Assembly: GCF_002813325.1 (NCBI RefSeq)
Contig: NZ_PHUG01000001.1
Coordinates: forward strand, 5,945,386-6,009,385
Length of the DNA: 64,000 nucleotides
Origin: Janthinobacterium sp. 64
GTDB lineage: Bacteria; Pseudomonadota; Gammaproteobacteria; Burkholderiales; Burkholderiaceae_D
Direction of reading: 5' to 3'
Shown: positions 1 to 8,619 of the stretch, piece after piece
Position numbering within the stretch: position 1 is the stretch's first letter
Layout of the letters: each line of letters opens with the position of its first letter
Program-made: the position numbers and the translations under genes
The notes under the pieces: model-generated
What the model was told of the DNA's origin: nothing
Database searches by the model: none
What the model saw: the letters and a program-made list of their open reading frames with translations, nothing else

Positions 1-1
1 T

Positions 2-658
2 GAAGAAATGCTGGAACTGGCTTCGCTGGGTTCCAAAGTGCTGCAAACGCGTTCGGTGGAATTTGCCGGCAACTACCGCGTGCCCACGCGCGTGCTGTCG
101 TCGCTGACCGACCCGATGTTGCCGCTGGAAATAGAAGCCAATTCAGGCACCCTGATTTCGTTTGAGGAAGATACAAACATGGAACAAGCAGTCATCTCCG
201 GCATCGCCTTCAACCGCGATGAAGCCAAAATCACCGTGCTCGGCGTACCCGACCGTCCAGGCGTGGCGTACCACATCCTGGGACCGGTGGCGGATGCGAA
301 CATCGAGGTCGACATGATCATACAGAATCAGTCGGTCGACGGTAAAACGGACTTCACCTTCACCGTCTCGCGCGGCGAGTACACGCGCGCGCTGGCCGTG
401 CTGGAAGCGAACCGCGAATCGCTGGGCGCGGCCAGCATCACGGGCGACGCGAAAGTGTCGAAACTGTCCGTCGTCGGCGTGGGCATGCGCAGCCATGTTG
501 GCGTCGCATCGCAAATGTTCCGTACCTTGTCGGAAGAGGGCATCAACATCATGATGATCTCCACTTCCGAAATCAAGATCTCCGTGCTGATCGATGAAAA
601 GTACATGGAACTGGCCGTGCGCGCGCTGCATAAAGCGTTCGAGCTGGAAAAAGCTTAA
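2..658 (+). CDS. lysC: Aspartate kinase, C-terminal part (5' end outside window)
   Basis: This is the 3' portion of aspartate kinase, which phosphorylates L-aspartate as the first step towards lysine, threonine and methionine. The frame is open from the first bases, so the start lies upstream. About 219 residues remain, including the segment LGSKVLQTRSVEFA that closes the kinase domain. Two ACT-type regulatory modules follow, with AKITVLGVPDRPGVAYHIL at the first and KLSVVGVGMRSHVGVA at the second. Feedback by lysine and/or threonine through these modules is known for the family; which effector acts here cannot be read. The gene ends about 110 bases before a tRNA gene that has its own promoter. 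Confidence 0.93.
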   Translation, partial: EEMLELASLGSKVLQTRSVEFAGNYRVPTRVLSSLTDPMLPLEIEANSGTLISFEEDTNMEQAVISGIAFNRDEAKITVLGVPDRPGVAYHILGPVADANIEVDMIIQNQSVDGKTDFTFTVSRGEYTRALAVLEANRESLGAASITGDAKVSKLSVVGVGMRSHVGVASQMFRTLSEEGINIMMISTSEIKISVLIDEKYMELAVRALHKAFELEKA

Positions 659-684
659 ATATCTAAAAATATTGCCCCACGCCC

Positions 685-713
685 TTGACCAAAGGGGGGG
701 CAGTCGATATTAT
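685..713 (+). promoter_or_regulatory. Sigma-70 promoter of the tRNA-Ser gene
   Basis: TTGACC at 685-690 and TATTAT at 708-713 are separated by 17 bases, a near-consensus housekeeping promoter. The tRNA starts 56 bases after the -10 box. No other gene lies between, so this promoter very likely serves the tRNA. Confidence 0.7.
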
Positions 714-768
714 GACGTTCGTCGCTGCAGCGCAGTTAGCTACAGAGACATAGTTGAGTAATCAGCTA

Positions 769-861
769 GGAGACGTGGCCGAGTGGCCGAAGGCACATCC
801 CTGCTAAGGATGCATACGGCTTATACCTGTATCGTGGGTTCGAATCCCACCGTCTCCGCCA
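769..861 (+). tRNA. tRNA-Ser (anticodon GCU)
   Basis: The acceptor stem pairs GGAGACG (769-775) with CGTCTCC (851-857), followed by G and an encoded CCA (859-861). The anticodon GCT is at 803-805 in the loop CTGCTAA, and it reads AGC/AGU serine codons. A long variable arm, as expected for a class II tRNA, lies before the T-arm GTGGGTTCGAATCCCAC. The length, 93 with CCA, fits tRNA-Ser. Confidence 0.97.
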
Positions 862-876
862 GAATCAAATAAAAAA

Positions 877-900
877 GCCTCCCCTGCGGGAGGCTTTTTT
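877..900 (+). terminator. Rho-independent terminator after tRNA-Ser
   Basis: GCCTCCC (877-883) pairs with GGGAGGC (888-894) around a 4-base loop and is followed by six T. It is preceded by six A, so it could also act on the other strand. Confidence 0.9.
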
Positions 901-1240
901 ATTTGTCTGGACGGAACGGTGGGATTCGAAGACGGAGCGCCCTGAAGGGCGCGCAGGCTCTCCGAATCGCCCATCTGCCGCGCCCCGCGCGGCCCCGTTG
1001 GCCGCGCAGCGGCCAACGCCGTCCCCTCATCTCAGGCAATGGCGGCCAGCGCATCCGCCGGCCTCTGCGGGCGCATGCACCGAGCGTTGCTCAGCAAGAG
1101 ATTCTTTTTCACCGCATTCAGCCCAAGCCCCTTAAAAAGTTGCATAATCAGCAAATGCCGCGCAGAAACTTCATCCTGGCCAGCGCGGCCTATGCCGGCG
1201 GCATTGACGGCATGCTCCGGACAACCGAGGGGATACGCAC
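901..1240. other. Gap with an inverted tRNA-Ser T-arm fragment
   Basis: No gene is supported in these 340 bases. Bases 917-930 (CGGTGGGATTCGAA) are an exact inverted copy of 839-852 in the tRNA-Ser T-arm, and the similarity extends weakly to both sides. A short inverted repeat GCGCCCTGAAGGGCGC follows at about 937-952. The leader of the chemoreceptor gene fills the rest. Confidence 0.5.
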
Positions 1241-2806
1241 ATGCAGCTGCTACGCCAAGTCAAACTGTCGCGCCGGCTGGCCTTGTTGGTCGCCATCTTT
1301 TCGCTGGGCCTGATCGTGTATGGCGGCTGGTCGCTGCGCGTGCTGAACGAACTGAAAGTCAACGGTCCCGTGTACCAGCGCATCGTGCAGGGCAAGGACC
1401 TGGTGGCGGACGTGCTGCCGCCACCCGAATACATCCTCGAATCCTACCTGGTCGCCTTCCAGCTGATGGCGTCCGAAGACCGGGGCGTGCAAGACAAGCT
1501 GGTCGAACGCCTGCAGAGCTTGAAGGCCGAGTACGACACGCGCCATCAGTTCTGGCGCGCCCAGGGTCTCGATCCCGATATCGCCGAGGCCTTGCTGACG
1601 CAGTCGCACACCCCGGCCGTGGCTTTCTATGACACGGCATTCACGCGTTTCATTCCCGCGCTACGGGGGCAGGACAAGGCGGGCGTAGCCGCTGCCATGG
1701 CGTCCATGGCCGCCAGCTACGACAGCCATCTGGCGGCCATCAACCGCGTCGTCGACATGACCAGCAAGCGTTCGGCGGCATTCGAGACGGAATCGGCCGA
1801 CCGGGCGCGCTCGGCCACCGCGCTGCTGGCGGGCTTGCTGCTGGCATCGCTGGGCGTCAGCATTGCCGGCGCCGTGCTGATCAGCCGCAGCATTACCGGA
1901 CCCTTGCAGGAGGCGCTGCAGGCCGCGCAGAGGGTGGCGGCCGGTGACCTGAGCAATCGTGTCGACCAGCGCTTTTCCGACGAGCCGGGTCAATTGCTGC
2001 AAGCCCTTGAAGCGATGAATGGCAGCCTGTCGCGCACCGTGGGCCAGGTGCGCAGCAGCACGCAAAGCATCACCGTTGCCTCGCGCGAAATTGCGGCCGG
2101 CAATTTCGATCTGTCGTCGCGCACGGAGGCGCAAGCCAGTTCGCTGGAAGAAACGGCTTCCGCAATGAAGGAGCTGACCAGCACGGTAAAGCAGAATGCC
2201 GACAATGCAAGGCAGGCCAATCAGCTGGTGGTATCGGCATCGGCATTTGCCGTGCAGGGCGGACAGGTGGTCGGGCGCGTGGTCGAGACGATGGGCAGCA
2301 TCAATGCCAGCTCGCGCAAGATCGTCGATATTGTCGACGTGATCGACGGCATCGCTTTCCAGACGAATATCCTGGCCTTGAATGCGGCAGTGGAGGCGGC
2401 CAGGGCGGGCGAACAGGGACGCGGCTTCGCCGTGGTCGCCAGTGAAGTGCGCGGCCTGGCGCAGCGGTCGGCCAGCGCCGCGCGCGAAATCAAGGCCATG
2501 ATCGGCGACTCGGTCGAGCGCGTCGATGCGGGCAGCAAGCTGGTGGACGAGGCGGGCGCCACGATGGAGAAGATCGTGACGTCCGTCAAGCAGGTAGTCG
2601 ACCTGATGAGCGAGATCGCCGCCGCCAGCCAGGAGCAGAGCCTGGGCATCGAACAGGTCAACCAGGCCATCACGCAGATGGACGAGGTCACGCAGCAGAA
2701 CGCCGCCCTGGTCGAAGAGGCGGCCGCCGCTGCCGGTAGCCTGGAAGAGCAGGCGGCCAGCCTGGTGCGGGAAGTGGGGGTGTTCAAGCTTGATGCGGGC
2801 CGCTGA
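1241..2806 (+). CDS. Methyl-accepting chemotaxis protein
   Basis: A transmembrane chemoreceptor that signals to CheA/CheW. Residues 12-30 form a first membrane segment. A periplasmic sensor region of about 160 residues follows, predicted mostly helical, then a second membrane segment at about 192-215. A HAMP linker runs to about 268. The cytoplasmic signalling domain reaches the C-terminus and carries the conserved hairpin [18 protein letters not shown] at about 376-393. The C-terminus (KLDAGR) lacks the NWETF-like pentapeptide that tethers CheR in some receptors. The 521-residue length is normal. The ligand cannot be inferred. Che genes are absent from the window, so this is an orphan receptor locus. 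Confidence 0.95.
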   Translation: MQLLRQVKLSRRLALLVAIFSLGLIVYGGWSLRVLNELKVNGPVYQRIVQGKDLVADVLPPPEYILESYLVAFQLMASEDRGVQDKLVERLQSLKAEYDTRHQFWRAQGLDPDIAEALLTQSHTPAVAFYDTAFTRFIPALRGQDKAGVAAAMASMAASYDSHLAAINRVVDMTSKRSAAFETESADRARSATALLAGLLLASLGVSIAGAVLISRSITGPLQEALQAAQRVAAGDLSNRVDQRFSDEPGQLLQALEAMNGSLSRTVGQVRSSTQSITVASREIAAGNFDLSSRTEAQASSLEETASAMKELTSTVKQNADNARQANQLVVSASAFAVQGGQVVGRVVETMGSINASSRKIVDIVDVIDGIAFQTNILALNAAVEAARAGEQGRGFAVVASEVRGLAQRSASAAREIKAMIGDSVERVDAGSKLVDEAGATMEKIVTSVKQVVDLMSEIAAASQEQSLGIEQVNQAITQMDEVTQQNAALVEEAAAAAGSLEEQAASLVREVGVFKLDAGR

Positions 2807-2863
2807 CGGGCAGGCTGGCGGCCCGGATGTCGTTCGGCATGGCGTTTCCCGGACGTTGCTGCG

Positions 2864-3976
2864 CTATGGCGCGCGGGCTGCTGCCGTGGCTTGCTTGTCG
2901 CACGTCGCCAGGCTGCCTGTACAGGCGGAAAACGCTTCCAGATAAGCGATGGTTTTTTCATATTCGTCGATCAGGTAGCGCAACTGATAGGCCGCCTCGA
3001 CAGATTCGCCCGTGCCTTTGTCCCGCAGCCTGTACATATCTTTCACAAAGCGTTTTTGCCGCGCCAGTTCCGCCGCCAGGCGCGCTTTGCGCTCGGCGGC
3101 CGGTGGCAGCGGATAGGGCTTGCCATTGATGGAGTTGACGCCCTCGGGCGCCAGATCCAGGTCCTTGCCGGGAGCGCGAAATTCCACGCCCATGCTGCCA
3201 TCCGCCTGCACCAGTATCAGCAGTTCGCCGGCGTCGCCGCTGGCTGGCAAGGTCAGGGCCAGCACTTCAGGCTTGCCCTTGGGCAGCGAGCGATATTCGA
3301 GCTTGACCTGCAACGGCGCGGCAGCCTGCGCCGGCAGGTAGAAGCAGCAACTGGCGGCGCTGCTCATGTACGGGTGCAGGGGGTCGGTATCGACAGCGTT
3401 GTCGGGATTGCCGACGGAACTGATGCCCACCTGAATCATGCGCGGGCTGTAGTTCAAGGTGCTGACCGATACCTTGCGCTCACCGGTGCCGGGCGTGTAC
3501 GCGTGCAGGCCCCGCTCTCCGCGCTCGTCGTGGCCCGCAAGCAGCGGCCGGTGGAACAGGGGGGTAATGCCAAAGGTCGCGATATTGCTGATATAGCCGG
3601 TATCGGACGGGCCGACGCGCGAGGCGCTGTTTCCCGGCGTGTGGTAGAGGTAACCCATGTCTCCCAGCGATAGCGCGCTGACCATGCGGTCCTGCTGAAA
3701 CAGTGGTGGCGATGCGTAGCTGTCTCCATTCCCCATGACTTTTGCGTAGATGGGGCCGCTGTTCCACGGCCCCTGGCCGCCAAAGCGTTCGAGTACCACA
3801 TACTCGCCCAGCAGCGGTTTGACTTTCAGGACATCTTTGGTCTCGCCTGTGACAGGGTCGATGATGGAATAAATGCCCGGAAAGGGATTGGTGGCGACAC
3901 GCGACAGCGTGGGCAGGGCAAAGTAGAGTCCTGCAAGCACGGTGACGGCGCCGGCGATGGCGGTGGCGGCTTTCAT
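2864..3976 (-). CDS. Membrane-anchored protein of unknown function, coupled to PoNi-type genes
   Basis: I do not recognise the family. The N-terminus (MKAATAIAGAVTVLAGLYFA) is an uncleaved anchor or signal segment, and the rest, about 340 residues, should lie outside the cytoplasm. Acidic and glycine/proline-rich stretches and several Cys near the middle (AASCCFYLPA) and end (SACTGSLATC) are visible. I chose the ATG at 3976 because it overlaps the stop of the upstream PoNi-like gene as ATGA, which implies translational coupling. An in-frame ATG at 4006 would add MPKARKRPRR, a positive patch also compatible with an anchor. It is the last gene of a three-gene minus-strand unit whose first two members resemble T6SS-type immunity proteins, so a role beside them is inferred from position only. 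Confidence 0.75.
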   Translation of the reverse strand: MKAATAIAGAVTVLAGLYFALPTLSRVATNPFPGIYSIIDPVTGETKDVLKVKPLLGEYVVLERFGGQGPWNSGPIYAKVMGNGDSYASPPLFQQDRMVSALSLGDMGYLYHTPGNSASRVGPSDTGYISNIATFGITPLFHRPLLAGHDERGERGLHAYTPGTGERKVSVSTLNYSPRMIQVGISSVGNPDNAVDTDPLHPYMSSAASCCFYLPAQAAAPLQVKLEYRSLPKGKPEVLALTLPASGDAGELLILVQADGSMGVEFRAPGKDLDLAPEGVNSINGKPYPLPPAAERKARLAAELARQKRFVKDMYRLRDKGTGESVEAAYQLRYLIDEYEKTIAYLEAFSACTGSLATCDKQATAAARAP

Positions 3977-4803
3977 GCGCCGGGGCCGCTTTCTTGCTTT
4001 CGGCATAACGCCACCAGGTCGGCCGGATAAAAGGGCGCGCCGCGATAGCCGCTGTCGTCGATATCGAGCACGCAGGTGACGGCGGCCGCTTCCCAGGACC
4101 AGTAGCCCCAGAACGAGGTGTCGTGCCGGTGGCTGTTGTAATAGGGCTCGCGGCGGCTGGCCTCATACCATTGCTGCAGATAGGCTTGCATCAGCGCGGG
4201 ACGGGCCTCTTTTTGTGCCGCGAAGATCGCCAGCGTATTGGCGTAGGGCAGCTGGCGCGTGCACTTTGGCCAGGCGGCATCCCTGCCGGCAACGAAGCCG
4301 GCCAGCAGCCGCTCCAGCAAGCCATCCTTTTCATGGTTGTTGAAATCGATGACGGGCGCCAGCCGCGGCAGCAAACTGCCCCAGCCCAGCAAAATGCCGA
4401 GGCAGACCATGCGGTTGACCTGCTCGTAGCCGTCGCCGGCCAGGGCGAAGTGGGGAAATCCCTGTTCGGCCTCGCCGGCCTGAGCGTCAAATGCCATGTC
4501 ATGGCGGGCAAACGCCAGCCAGTAGCCGAGTATCGTGGGATACGCGGCGCGCAACTCGTCGAGCGCGTGGCCGGCGCTGTAGGCGAGGGCGAGCTGGTCG
4601 ACGCCATCCCAGGCCCGCTGGCGCGTCGCCGTCATAAAATTTTCTGGTGGAATATGTTGCAGTACTTCCGCCGGCTGTTCCAAGCCGGCTGCCACCATGT
4701 CGTAGCACTCGTCCTGGCTTTCCTTGCTTTCAAGGTAGATGGCGTAGGACAGCCGCGCTTCCCTGCGCCGGGCCAGAAAATCCTCTTCGTTCAGCGTCTG
4801 CAT
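3973..4803 (-). CDS. PoNi-type (DUF1910/DUF1911) immunity-like protein, copy 2
   Basis: A 276-residue protein that resembles the immunity family protecting against PoNe DNase effectors (DUF1910/DUF1911). The N-terminal part carries the RREARLSYAIYLE region. The C-terminal part ends with the typical WYEASRREPYYNSH, GYWSWEAAAVTCVLDIDDS and FYPADLVAL pattern. The start at 4803 is preceded by an AAGGGA ribosome site; longer readings upstream run into the neighbouring gene. The next gene upstream is a divergent paralog with the same terminal pattern. No cognate nuclease toxin is visible nearby, so immunity is inferred from family membership. Confidence 0.82.
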   Translation of the reverse strand: MQTLNEEDFLARRREARLSYAIYLESKESQDECYDMVAAGLEQPAEVLQHIPPENFMTATRQRAWDGVDQLALAYSAGHALDELRAAYPTILGYWLAFARHDMAFDAQAGEAEQGFPHFALAGDGYEQVNRMVCLGILLGWGSLLPRLAPVIDFNNHEKDGLLERLLAGFVAGRDAAWPKCTRQLPYANTLAIFAAQKEARPALMQAYLQQWYEASRREPYYNSHRHDTSFWGYWSWEAAAVTCVLDIDDSGYRGAPFYPADLVALCRKQESGPGA

Positions 4804-4819
4804 TGTTGTCCCTTGCTGA

Positions 4820-5743
4820 TTATGGTTGCGGCCATGCAGCTTCACTGGTGTAGCGCTCTTCTTTCCGTAGTCGTCGCGCATAGTCGACCAGATCCTTGGG
4901 GTACACCAGATGCCCTGTCTGGCTATCGTCCAGGTCGAGCATGAAAACCGTCGCCCCCGCTTCGAATGCCCAGTAGCCATAGTAGCCGGCATAGCCTTCT
5001 TCGCTGATATTGAGATGCTCGTTGTACCAGCGCGGATGATGTTTCATGGCCGGATACCATTGTTTCAGGTATTTCTGGAGCAGGGCCAGGGTAGCTTCCT
5101 CATCCTCCTCATAGAACACTTGCAGCAAGGTGTCATAGGGCCTGGCGATGATGCAGGCGTCGAGTGCCAGTCCATCCTCCAGATATCCGTCTATCAATTG
5201 CTCGAACAGGCCATCGCGGCCACGGTGGCTGCGCAGCACGTGGATGATGCGCAGTACTGAGCGCTGATCGCGCAGCAGGATGGCAATGCTCAGCAGTTGC
5301 AAGGTGTCCTGGTAGTCGGACAGGATGGAAAACTCCGGTGCCCCCTCATATTCGTAGGGGCCAAACTCGGGAAACTCAAGCGCCGCATCCTGCTGATAGA
5401 GCTGATCGACCGCATTCCATTCTTCAAATTTGTCCACGATGCCCGCGATGCGCGGCGCCAGGGCATCGATCGGTTCGCCCGCTGTATAGTCGAGCATCCA
5501 CAGCCAGAGCAGTTCCAGATACAAAAAATGATGAACGGAAGCACTTTCCTGCGTTGTGTCGGCGACTTTTTTGTTTTCCAGTCCTCCTGCAATCAGCGCA
5601 AATTGGTTGTTGCGCGTTTTGACATACAGTTCTTCATCAAGATATTGCTGGCGGCGGCGCTCGGGGAAGGGAAGATTGTTGGTCTGGCTGCCGTCGTGAT
5701 CGACACGTAACGACGACGCGCTTGCATGGAAAAATGCGGACAT
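4820..5743 (-). CDS. PoNi-type (DUF1910/DUF1911) immunity-like protein, copy 1
   Basis: A 307-residue homolog of the next gene downstream. The opening ERRRQQYLDEELYVKTRNN and the C-terminal WYPAMKHHPRWYNEHLN, GYWAFEAGATVFMLDLDDS and VYPKDLVDYARRLRK are characteristic of the DUF1910/DUF1911 immunity family. It is strongly acidic, as expected of an inhibitor that mimics DNA for a nuclease; that reading is inference. Sixteen bases separate it from copy 2, and both are probably co-transcribed. Copies 1 and 2 have diverged strongly, which suggests each answers a different toxin. Confidence 0.83.
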   Translation of the reverse strand: MSAFFHASASSLRVDHDGSQTNNLPFPERRRQQYLDEELYVKTRNNQFALIAGGLENKKVADTTQESASVHHFLYLELLWLWMLDYTAGEPIDALAPRIAGIVDKFEEWNAVDQLYQQDAALEFPEFGPYEYEGAPEFSILSDYQDTLQLLSIAILLRDQRSVLRIIHVLRSHRGRDGLFEQLIDGYLEDGLALDACIIARPYDTLLQVFYEEDEEATLALLQKYLKQWYPAMKHHPRWYNEHLNISEEGYAGYYGYWAFEAGATVFMLDLDDSQTGHLVYPKDLVDYARRLRKEERYTSEAAWPQP

Positions 5744-5957
5744 TGTCTGGAACTCCGTGTGGTGAGGTCAACGTATCGGCAGTTGAGGTAATAACTTGTT
5801 TGCAAGATTACACACTAGAAATAGTGATCGAACAAGCGCGATTCAATTGAATCGTGTGCCAGAAAGAAATATACAAAATAGCTAATATGAGCGACCCGAT
5901 GGCGTGCCGCAGGTGTTTTTCGGCCGCCATCGTCTTTTGACGTGAACCGGAGCAAGC

Positions 5958-6581
5958 ATGAGCAAGATGAAATACGCGGCCGCTGCGGCCTTGTGTGCCA
6001 GCCTGTCGCCCGCCATGGCGGCGGCCACCCCGGCCGCGCCGCCGTTCCCGTTCCCGTTTCCGTTCCTTGATGTGCTCGCCTATCAGTACGCCCATTGCGT
6101 CAAGCCTGCCTATCATCAGGCCGACCTGCTGGTACAGGACGGGACGGGGCGCTACCAGATCGACGTCAAGGGCGAGGCCTACACGGTCCAATTGCAGGAA
6201 CGCATGGGCTTTTCGCTGCAAGCGGGCATTGACGGTCCCGTGGCGGCCGTCGTCAAGCTCGACCGGCCACCAGCGGGGCAGTTCGAGGAGCAGGCGCGCT
6301 GGCGCGAGCGCTGGCTGCGCGATGTGGCCGAGCGCAGCGGCGTGGCGCTGGACGATAGGGCGCTTGCGGGCGGCGCGCGCCTGCTGACCGTAAACAAGGG
6401 CGAGATCAAGGGGAATTATGTGGGCCAGTCGCTGCTGATCGATCCGGCACGGCAGTTGTTCATCGATATGGCGTGGCCGAATACGCTGGGCATCTATCGC
6501 GGTGCCGACGGCTTGCAGCATGTGCGCGCAGTGCAGGATGACGTCTGGCAGCGCCTGCTGTCCTGCCCGCCGGCTGCGTGA
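5958..6581 (+). CDS. Exported protein of unknown function
   Basis: I do not recognise this 207-residue protein. A clear cleavable signal peptide is present (MSKMKYAAAAALCASLSPAMA), followed by a short repeat PFPFPFPF near the mature N-terminus. The mature part is soluble-looking, with two cysteines (AHCVKPAYH and LLSCPPAA) that may form one disulfide in the periplasm. A GGAGCAAGC ribosome site precedes the start. The promoter region is shared with the divergent PoNi-type unit. Confidence 0.7.
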   Translation: MSKMKYAAAAALCASLSPAMAAATPAAPPFPFPFPFLDVLAYQYAHCVKPAYHQADLLVQDGTGRYQIDVKGEAYTVQLQERMGFSLQAGIDGPVAAVVKLDRPPAGQFEEQARWRERWLRDVAERSGVALDDRALAGGARLLTVNKGEIKGNYVGQSLLIDPARQLFIDMAWPNTLGIYRGADGLQHVRAVQDDVWQRLLSCPPAA

Positions 6582-6629
6582 CGCTGGCGTCACCGCATAC
6601 CCCTGCTGCGCGCATGTGCATGCGCAAAT

Positions 6630-6648
6630 AATAATGATTCTCATTTAT
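6630..6648 (+). promoter_or_regulatory. Fur box
   Basis: AATAATGATTCTCATTTAT matches the 19-bp Fur consensus GATAATGATAATCATTATC at about 13 of 19 positions, with an intact ATAATGAT half and TCATT in the other half. It lies 65 bases before the DUF2325 gene and should repress it when iron is plentiful. Confidence 0.65.
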
Positions 6649-6712
6649 AATACAGGCAATGGGGGTAGCATGGGCTGGCGCCAGGGCGCCACGGGTGGTG
6701 AAGGAGGGCATG

Positions 6713-7390
6713 ATGGGTAGTAGGCATGGCAACGAGGACGCGATCGCGCATGAGCATCGCGTGCTGATGGGCGAATATGGACGGGCGCAGGCGCGCTGCA
6801 GTGCGCAGCTGGCCGCGCAGGCGGCGCGCATCGCACAGCTGGAGTCGGAATTGATGCGCGCGCGGGCGCAGGTCGTGATCCGCGATACGCAGCTGGCGCT
6901 GGCGCGCGACGCACTGGCCGACCTGGCGGCCAGCGTGCCGGGCTTGCCGACGCGCGTCCGGCTGGCGCGCAAGGTCGAGTGGCTCGGCGAGCGCGTGCAA
7001 GACCTGATGCGCGAGTTGCTGCGCCTGCAGTGGCTGCCCGCGCAATCCTTGCAGGCCGACGTGCGTGAAAAGGCCGTGCTGTATGTGGGCAGCTATCTGA
7101 CCCAGGATGCGGGCCAGGCGGCGGACGGCGCGCTGATGGCGCAGCAAGCCGTCGAGCAAGCTGGCGGGCGCTTCCTGCACCATGCTGGCGGCGACGATGG
7201 CGCCGACGACGTGGCGGCGCTGGAAGCGGGCCTGGTGGCGGCCGACTTGGTGATTTGCCAGACGGGCTGCGTCAGCCACGACGCCTATTGGCGCGTGCAT
7301 GACCATTGCAAGCGCACGGGCAAGCAGTGCGTGCTGGTGGACCAGCCGCAAGCCATGCATTTCGTGCGCAAGGAGGCGCTGCTTGCCTGA
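6713..7390 (+). CDS. DUF2325 domain-containing protein, probably iron-regulated
   Basis: The N-terminal half is helical and coiled-coil-like (repeated Ala/Gln/Arg heptads over about residues 15-100). The C-terminal half is the DUF2325 domain, with VLYVGSYL, FLHHAGGDDG and the conserved TGCVSHDAYWRVHDHCKRTG. The domain looks like a small Rossmann-like fold with Cys/His that could bind a metal; its biochemical role is not established. The start at 6713 was chosen because AAGGAGG at 6701-6707 gives a 5-base spacing; an ATG at 6710 is too close and the ATG at 6659 lies upstream of that site. The upstream Fur box links it to iron supply. Confidence 0.85.
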   Translation: MGSRHGNEDAIAHEHRVLMGEYGRAQARCSAQLAAQAARIAQLESELMRARAQVVIRDTQLALARDALADLAASVPGLPTRVRLARKVEWLGERVQDLMRELLRLQWLPAQSLQADVREKAVLYVGSYLTQDAGQAADGALMAQQAVEQAGGRFLHHAGGDDGADDVAALEAGLVAADLVICQTGCVSHDAYWRVHDHCKRTGKQCVLVDQPQAMHFVRKEALLA

Positions 7391-7465
7391 CCTTCGCACC
7401 GATTAACGCACGCTTAATCCGCATGGGCCACAATGGCCGTCCATTCGACGTCATAGAGAGCGCCC

Positions 7466-8296
7466 ATGCTGTCCCTGCAAATCGGCCCCCTGGCTTTGCC
7501 CACGGGCCTGGTCCTGCTGTTCGTTTCCCTGTGCGTCGCCTACGGCGTGGCATGGTGGTTGCGGCGCTACCGCCAACTGCCCGACGCCGGCCCCCTCGTT
7601 TCCGACCTGCTGATCGCCGCCCTGCTGGCGGCGCGCCTGGCGTTCGTGCTGCGCTGGCACGAACAATACTTCGCGGCTCCCTGGTCCATTTTGAATATCC
7701 GCGATGGCGGCTTCCTGGCGCCGGCTGGCATCGCCGCCGCGCTGGCGATCGCCGCGTGGCGCTGCCGGCGTGCCGCCATGGCGGCCATGCGCCGGCCCCT
7801 GGCCATCAGCGTGGCGTGCGGCGCACTGGCCTGGGGTGTGTTGAGCGCAGGGATGGGGCTGGCGTATGACAAGCCGACGGCCTTGCCGGCCGTGGCCCTG
7901 CAGACGCTGGCCGGCGCGCCAACGACCCTGGCGGCGCTGGCCGGCGGCAGGCCGATGGTGGTCAACCTGTGGGCCAGCTGGTGCCCGCCATGCCGGCGCG
8001 AGATGCCCGTGCTGGCCGCCGCGCAGCAGGCGCGCGCCGATATCGTCTTCGTGTATGCGAACCAGCGCGAGGATGCGGCTGCCGCCAGCGCTTTCCTGGA
8101 CCGGAGCGGCGTGACCCTGCGCAATGTGCTGCTCGACAGCGAGGCGGCGCTGGGCAAGGCTGCTGGTTCCTCGGCCCTGCCCACGACCCTGTTCTACGAC
8201 GCGCAGGGGAGATTGATCGATACTCACCTGGGCGAATTGTCCGACGCCTCGCTGGCCAGCAAGCTGCAAAAGATCGCGCCGTCCGGTTCTCTCTGA
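7466..8296 (+). CDS. Membrane-anchored TlpA-type thiol-disulfide oxidoreductase with Lgt-like N-terminus
   Basis: Residues 1-140 contain several membrane segments, and their order and the motif ILNIRDGGFLAPAG resemble prolipoprotein diacylglyceryl transferase (Lgt). Residues 150-276 are a thioredoxin-like TlpA domain with the active site WASWCPPCRREMP and the cis-proline loop SALPTTLFYD. The catalytic domain should face the periplasm, where such proteins reduce disulfides or help load metals. The full set of Lgt catalytic residues is not apparent, so the N-terminal part probably serves as an anchor or an electron entry. The stop codon runs into the dmeRF operator. Confidence 0.85.
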   Translation: MLSLQIGPLALPTGLVLLFVSLCVAYGVAWWLRRYRQLPDAGPLVSDLLIAALLAARLAFVLRWHEQYFAAPWSILNIRDGGFLAPAGIAAALAIAAWRCRRAAMAAMRRPLAISVACGALAWGVLSAGMGLAYDKPTALPAVALQTLAGAPTTLAALAGGRPMVVNLWASWCPPCRREMPVLAAAQQARADIVFVYANQREDAAAASAFLDRSGVTLRNVLLDSEAALGKAAGSSALPTTLFYDAQGRLIDTHLGELSDASLASKLQKIAPSGSL

Positions 8297-8317
8297 TAGT
8301 ATACCCCCCTATAGTAT
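8296..8317. promoter_or_regulatory. CsoR/RcnR-type operator of dmeRF
   Basis: ATAGTATA, CCCCCC and TATAGTAT form an 8-6-8 near-perfect inverted repeat (one mismatch) around a G/C tract, the architecture bound by RcnR/DmeR-type tetramers. It is 17 bases before dmeR, so binding would block transcription of dmeRF. Confidence 0.75.
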
Positions 8318-8333
8318 TTATCGAGGGTGAATC

Positions 8334-8609
8334 ATGGGACACACGGCGCATAACAAGAGCAAGCTGCTCAATCGCGTGAAGCGCATCCGGGGCCAGGTGG
8401 AAGGCCTGGAGCGGGGCCTGGAAGAGGGCCGCGACTGCGGCGAAGTGCTGCAGCTGATCGCCGCCGTGCGCGGCGCCGTCAATGGCCTGATGGCCGAAGT
8501 CATCGAAGAGCACTTGCGCGAACACGTGGCCAGTCCCGATATCTCCGGCGAGGAGCGGGCCAGGGGCGCCGACGACATCGCCGCCATCCTGCGCACCTAC
8601 CTCAAATAA
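8334..8609 (+). CDS. dmeR: Ni/Co-responsive repressor of the CsoR/RcnR family
   Basis: A 91-residue all-helical repressor. It has His3, Cys35, His60 and His64, exactly the ligand set known for nickel/cobalt binding in E. coli RcnR; formaldehyde sensors of the family lack the full set. The conserved RVKRIRGQVEGLER and DCGEVLQLIAAVRGAVN are present. GAGGG provides the ribosome site. Eleven bases separate it from dmeF, which it should repress from the operator at 8296-8317 until metal binds. Confidence 0.88.
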   Translation: MGHTAHNKSKLLNRVKRIRGQVEGLERGLEEGRDCGEVLQLIAAVRGAVNGLMAEVIEEHLREHVASPDISGEERARGADDIAAILRTYLK

Positions 8610-8619
8610 GGAGACCGTC

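Noticed and set aside
804-1016. Minus-strand frame of 70 residues over the tRNA and its terminator
   Set aside because: It is antisense to tRNA-Ser and ends in the GGIRTHDTG-type peptide that regularly arises from tRNA sequences read as protein.
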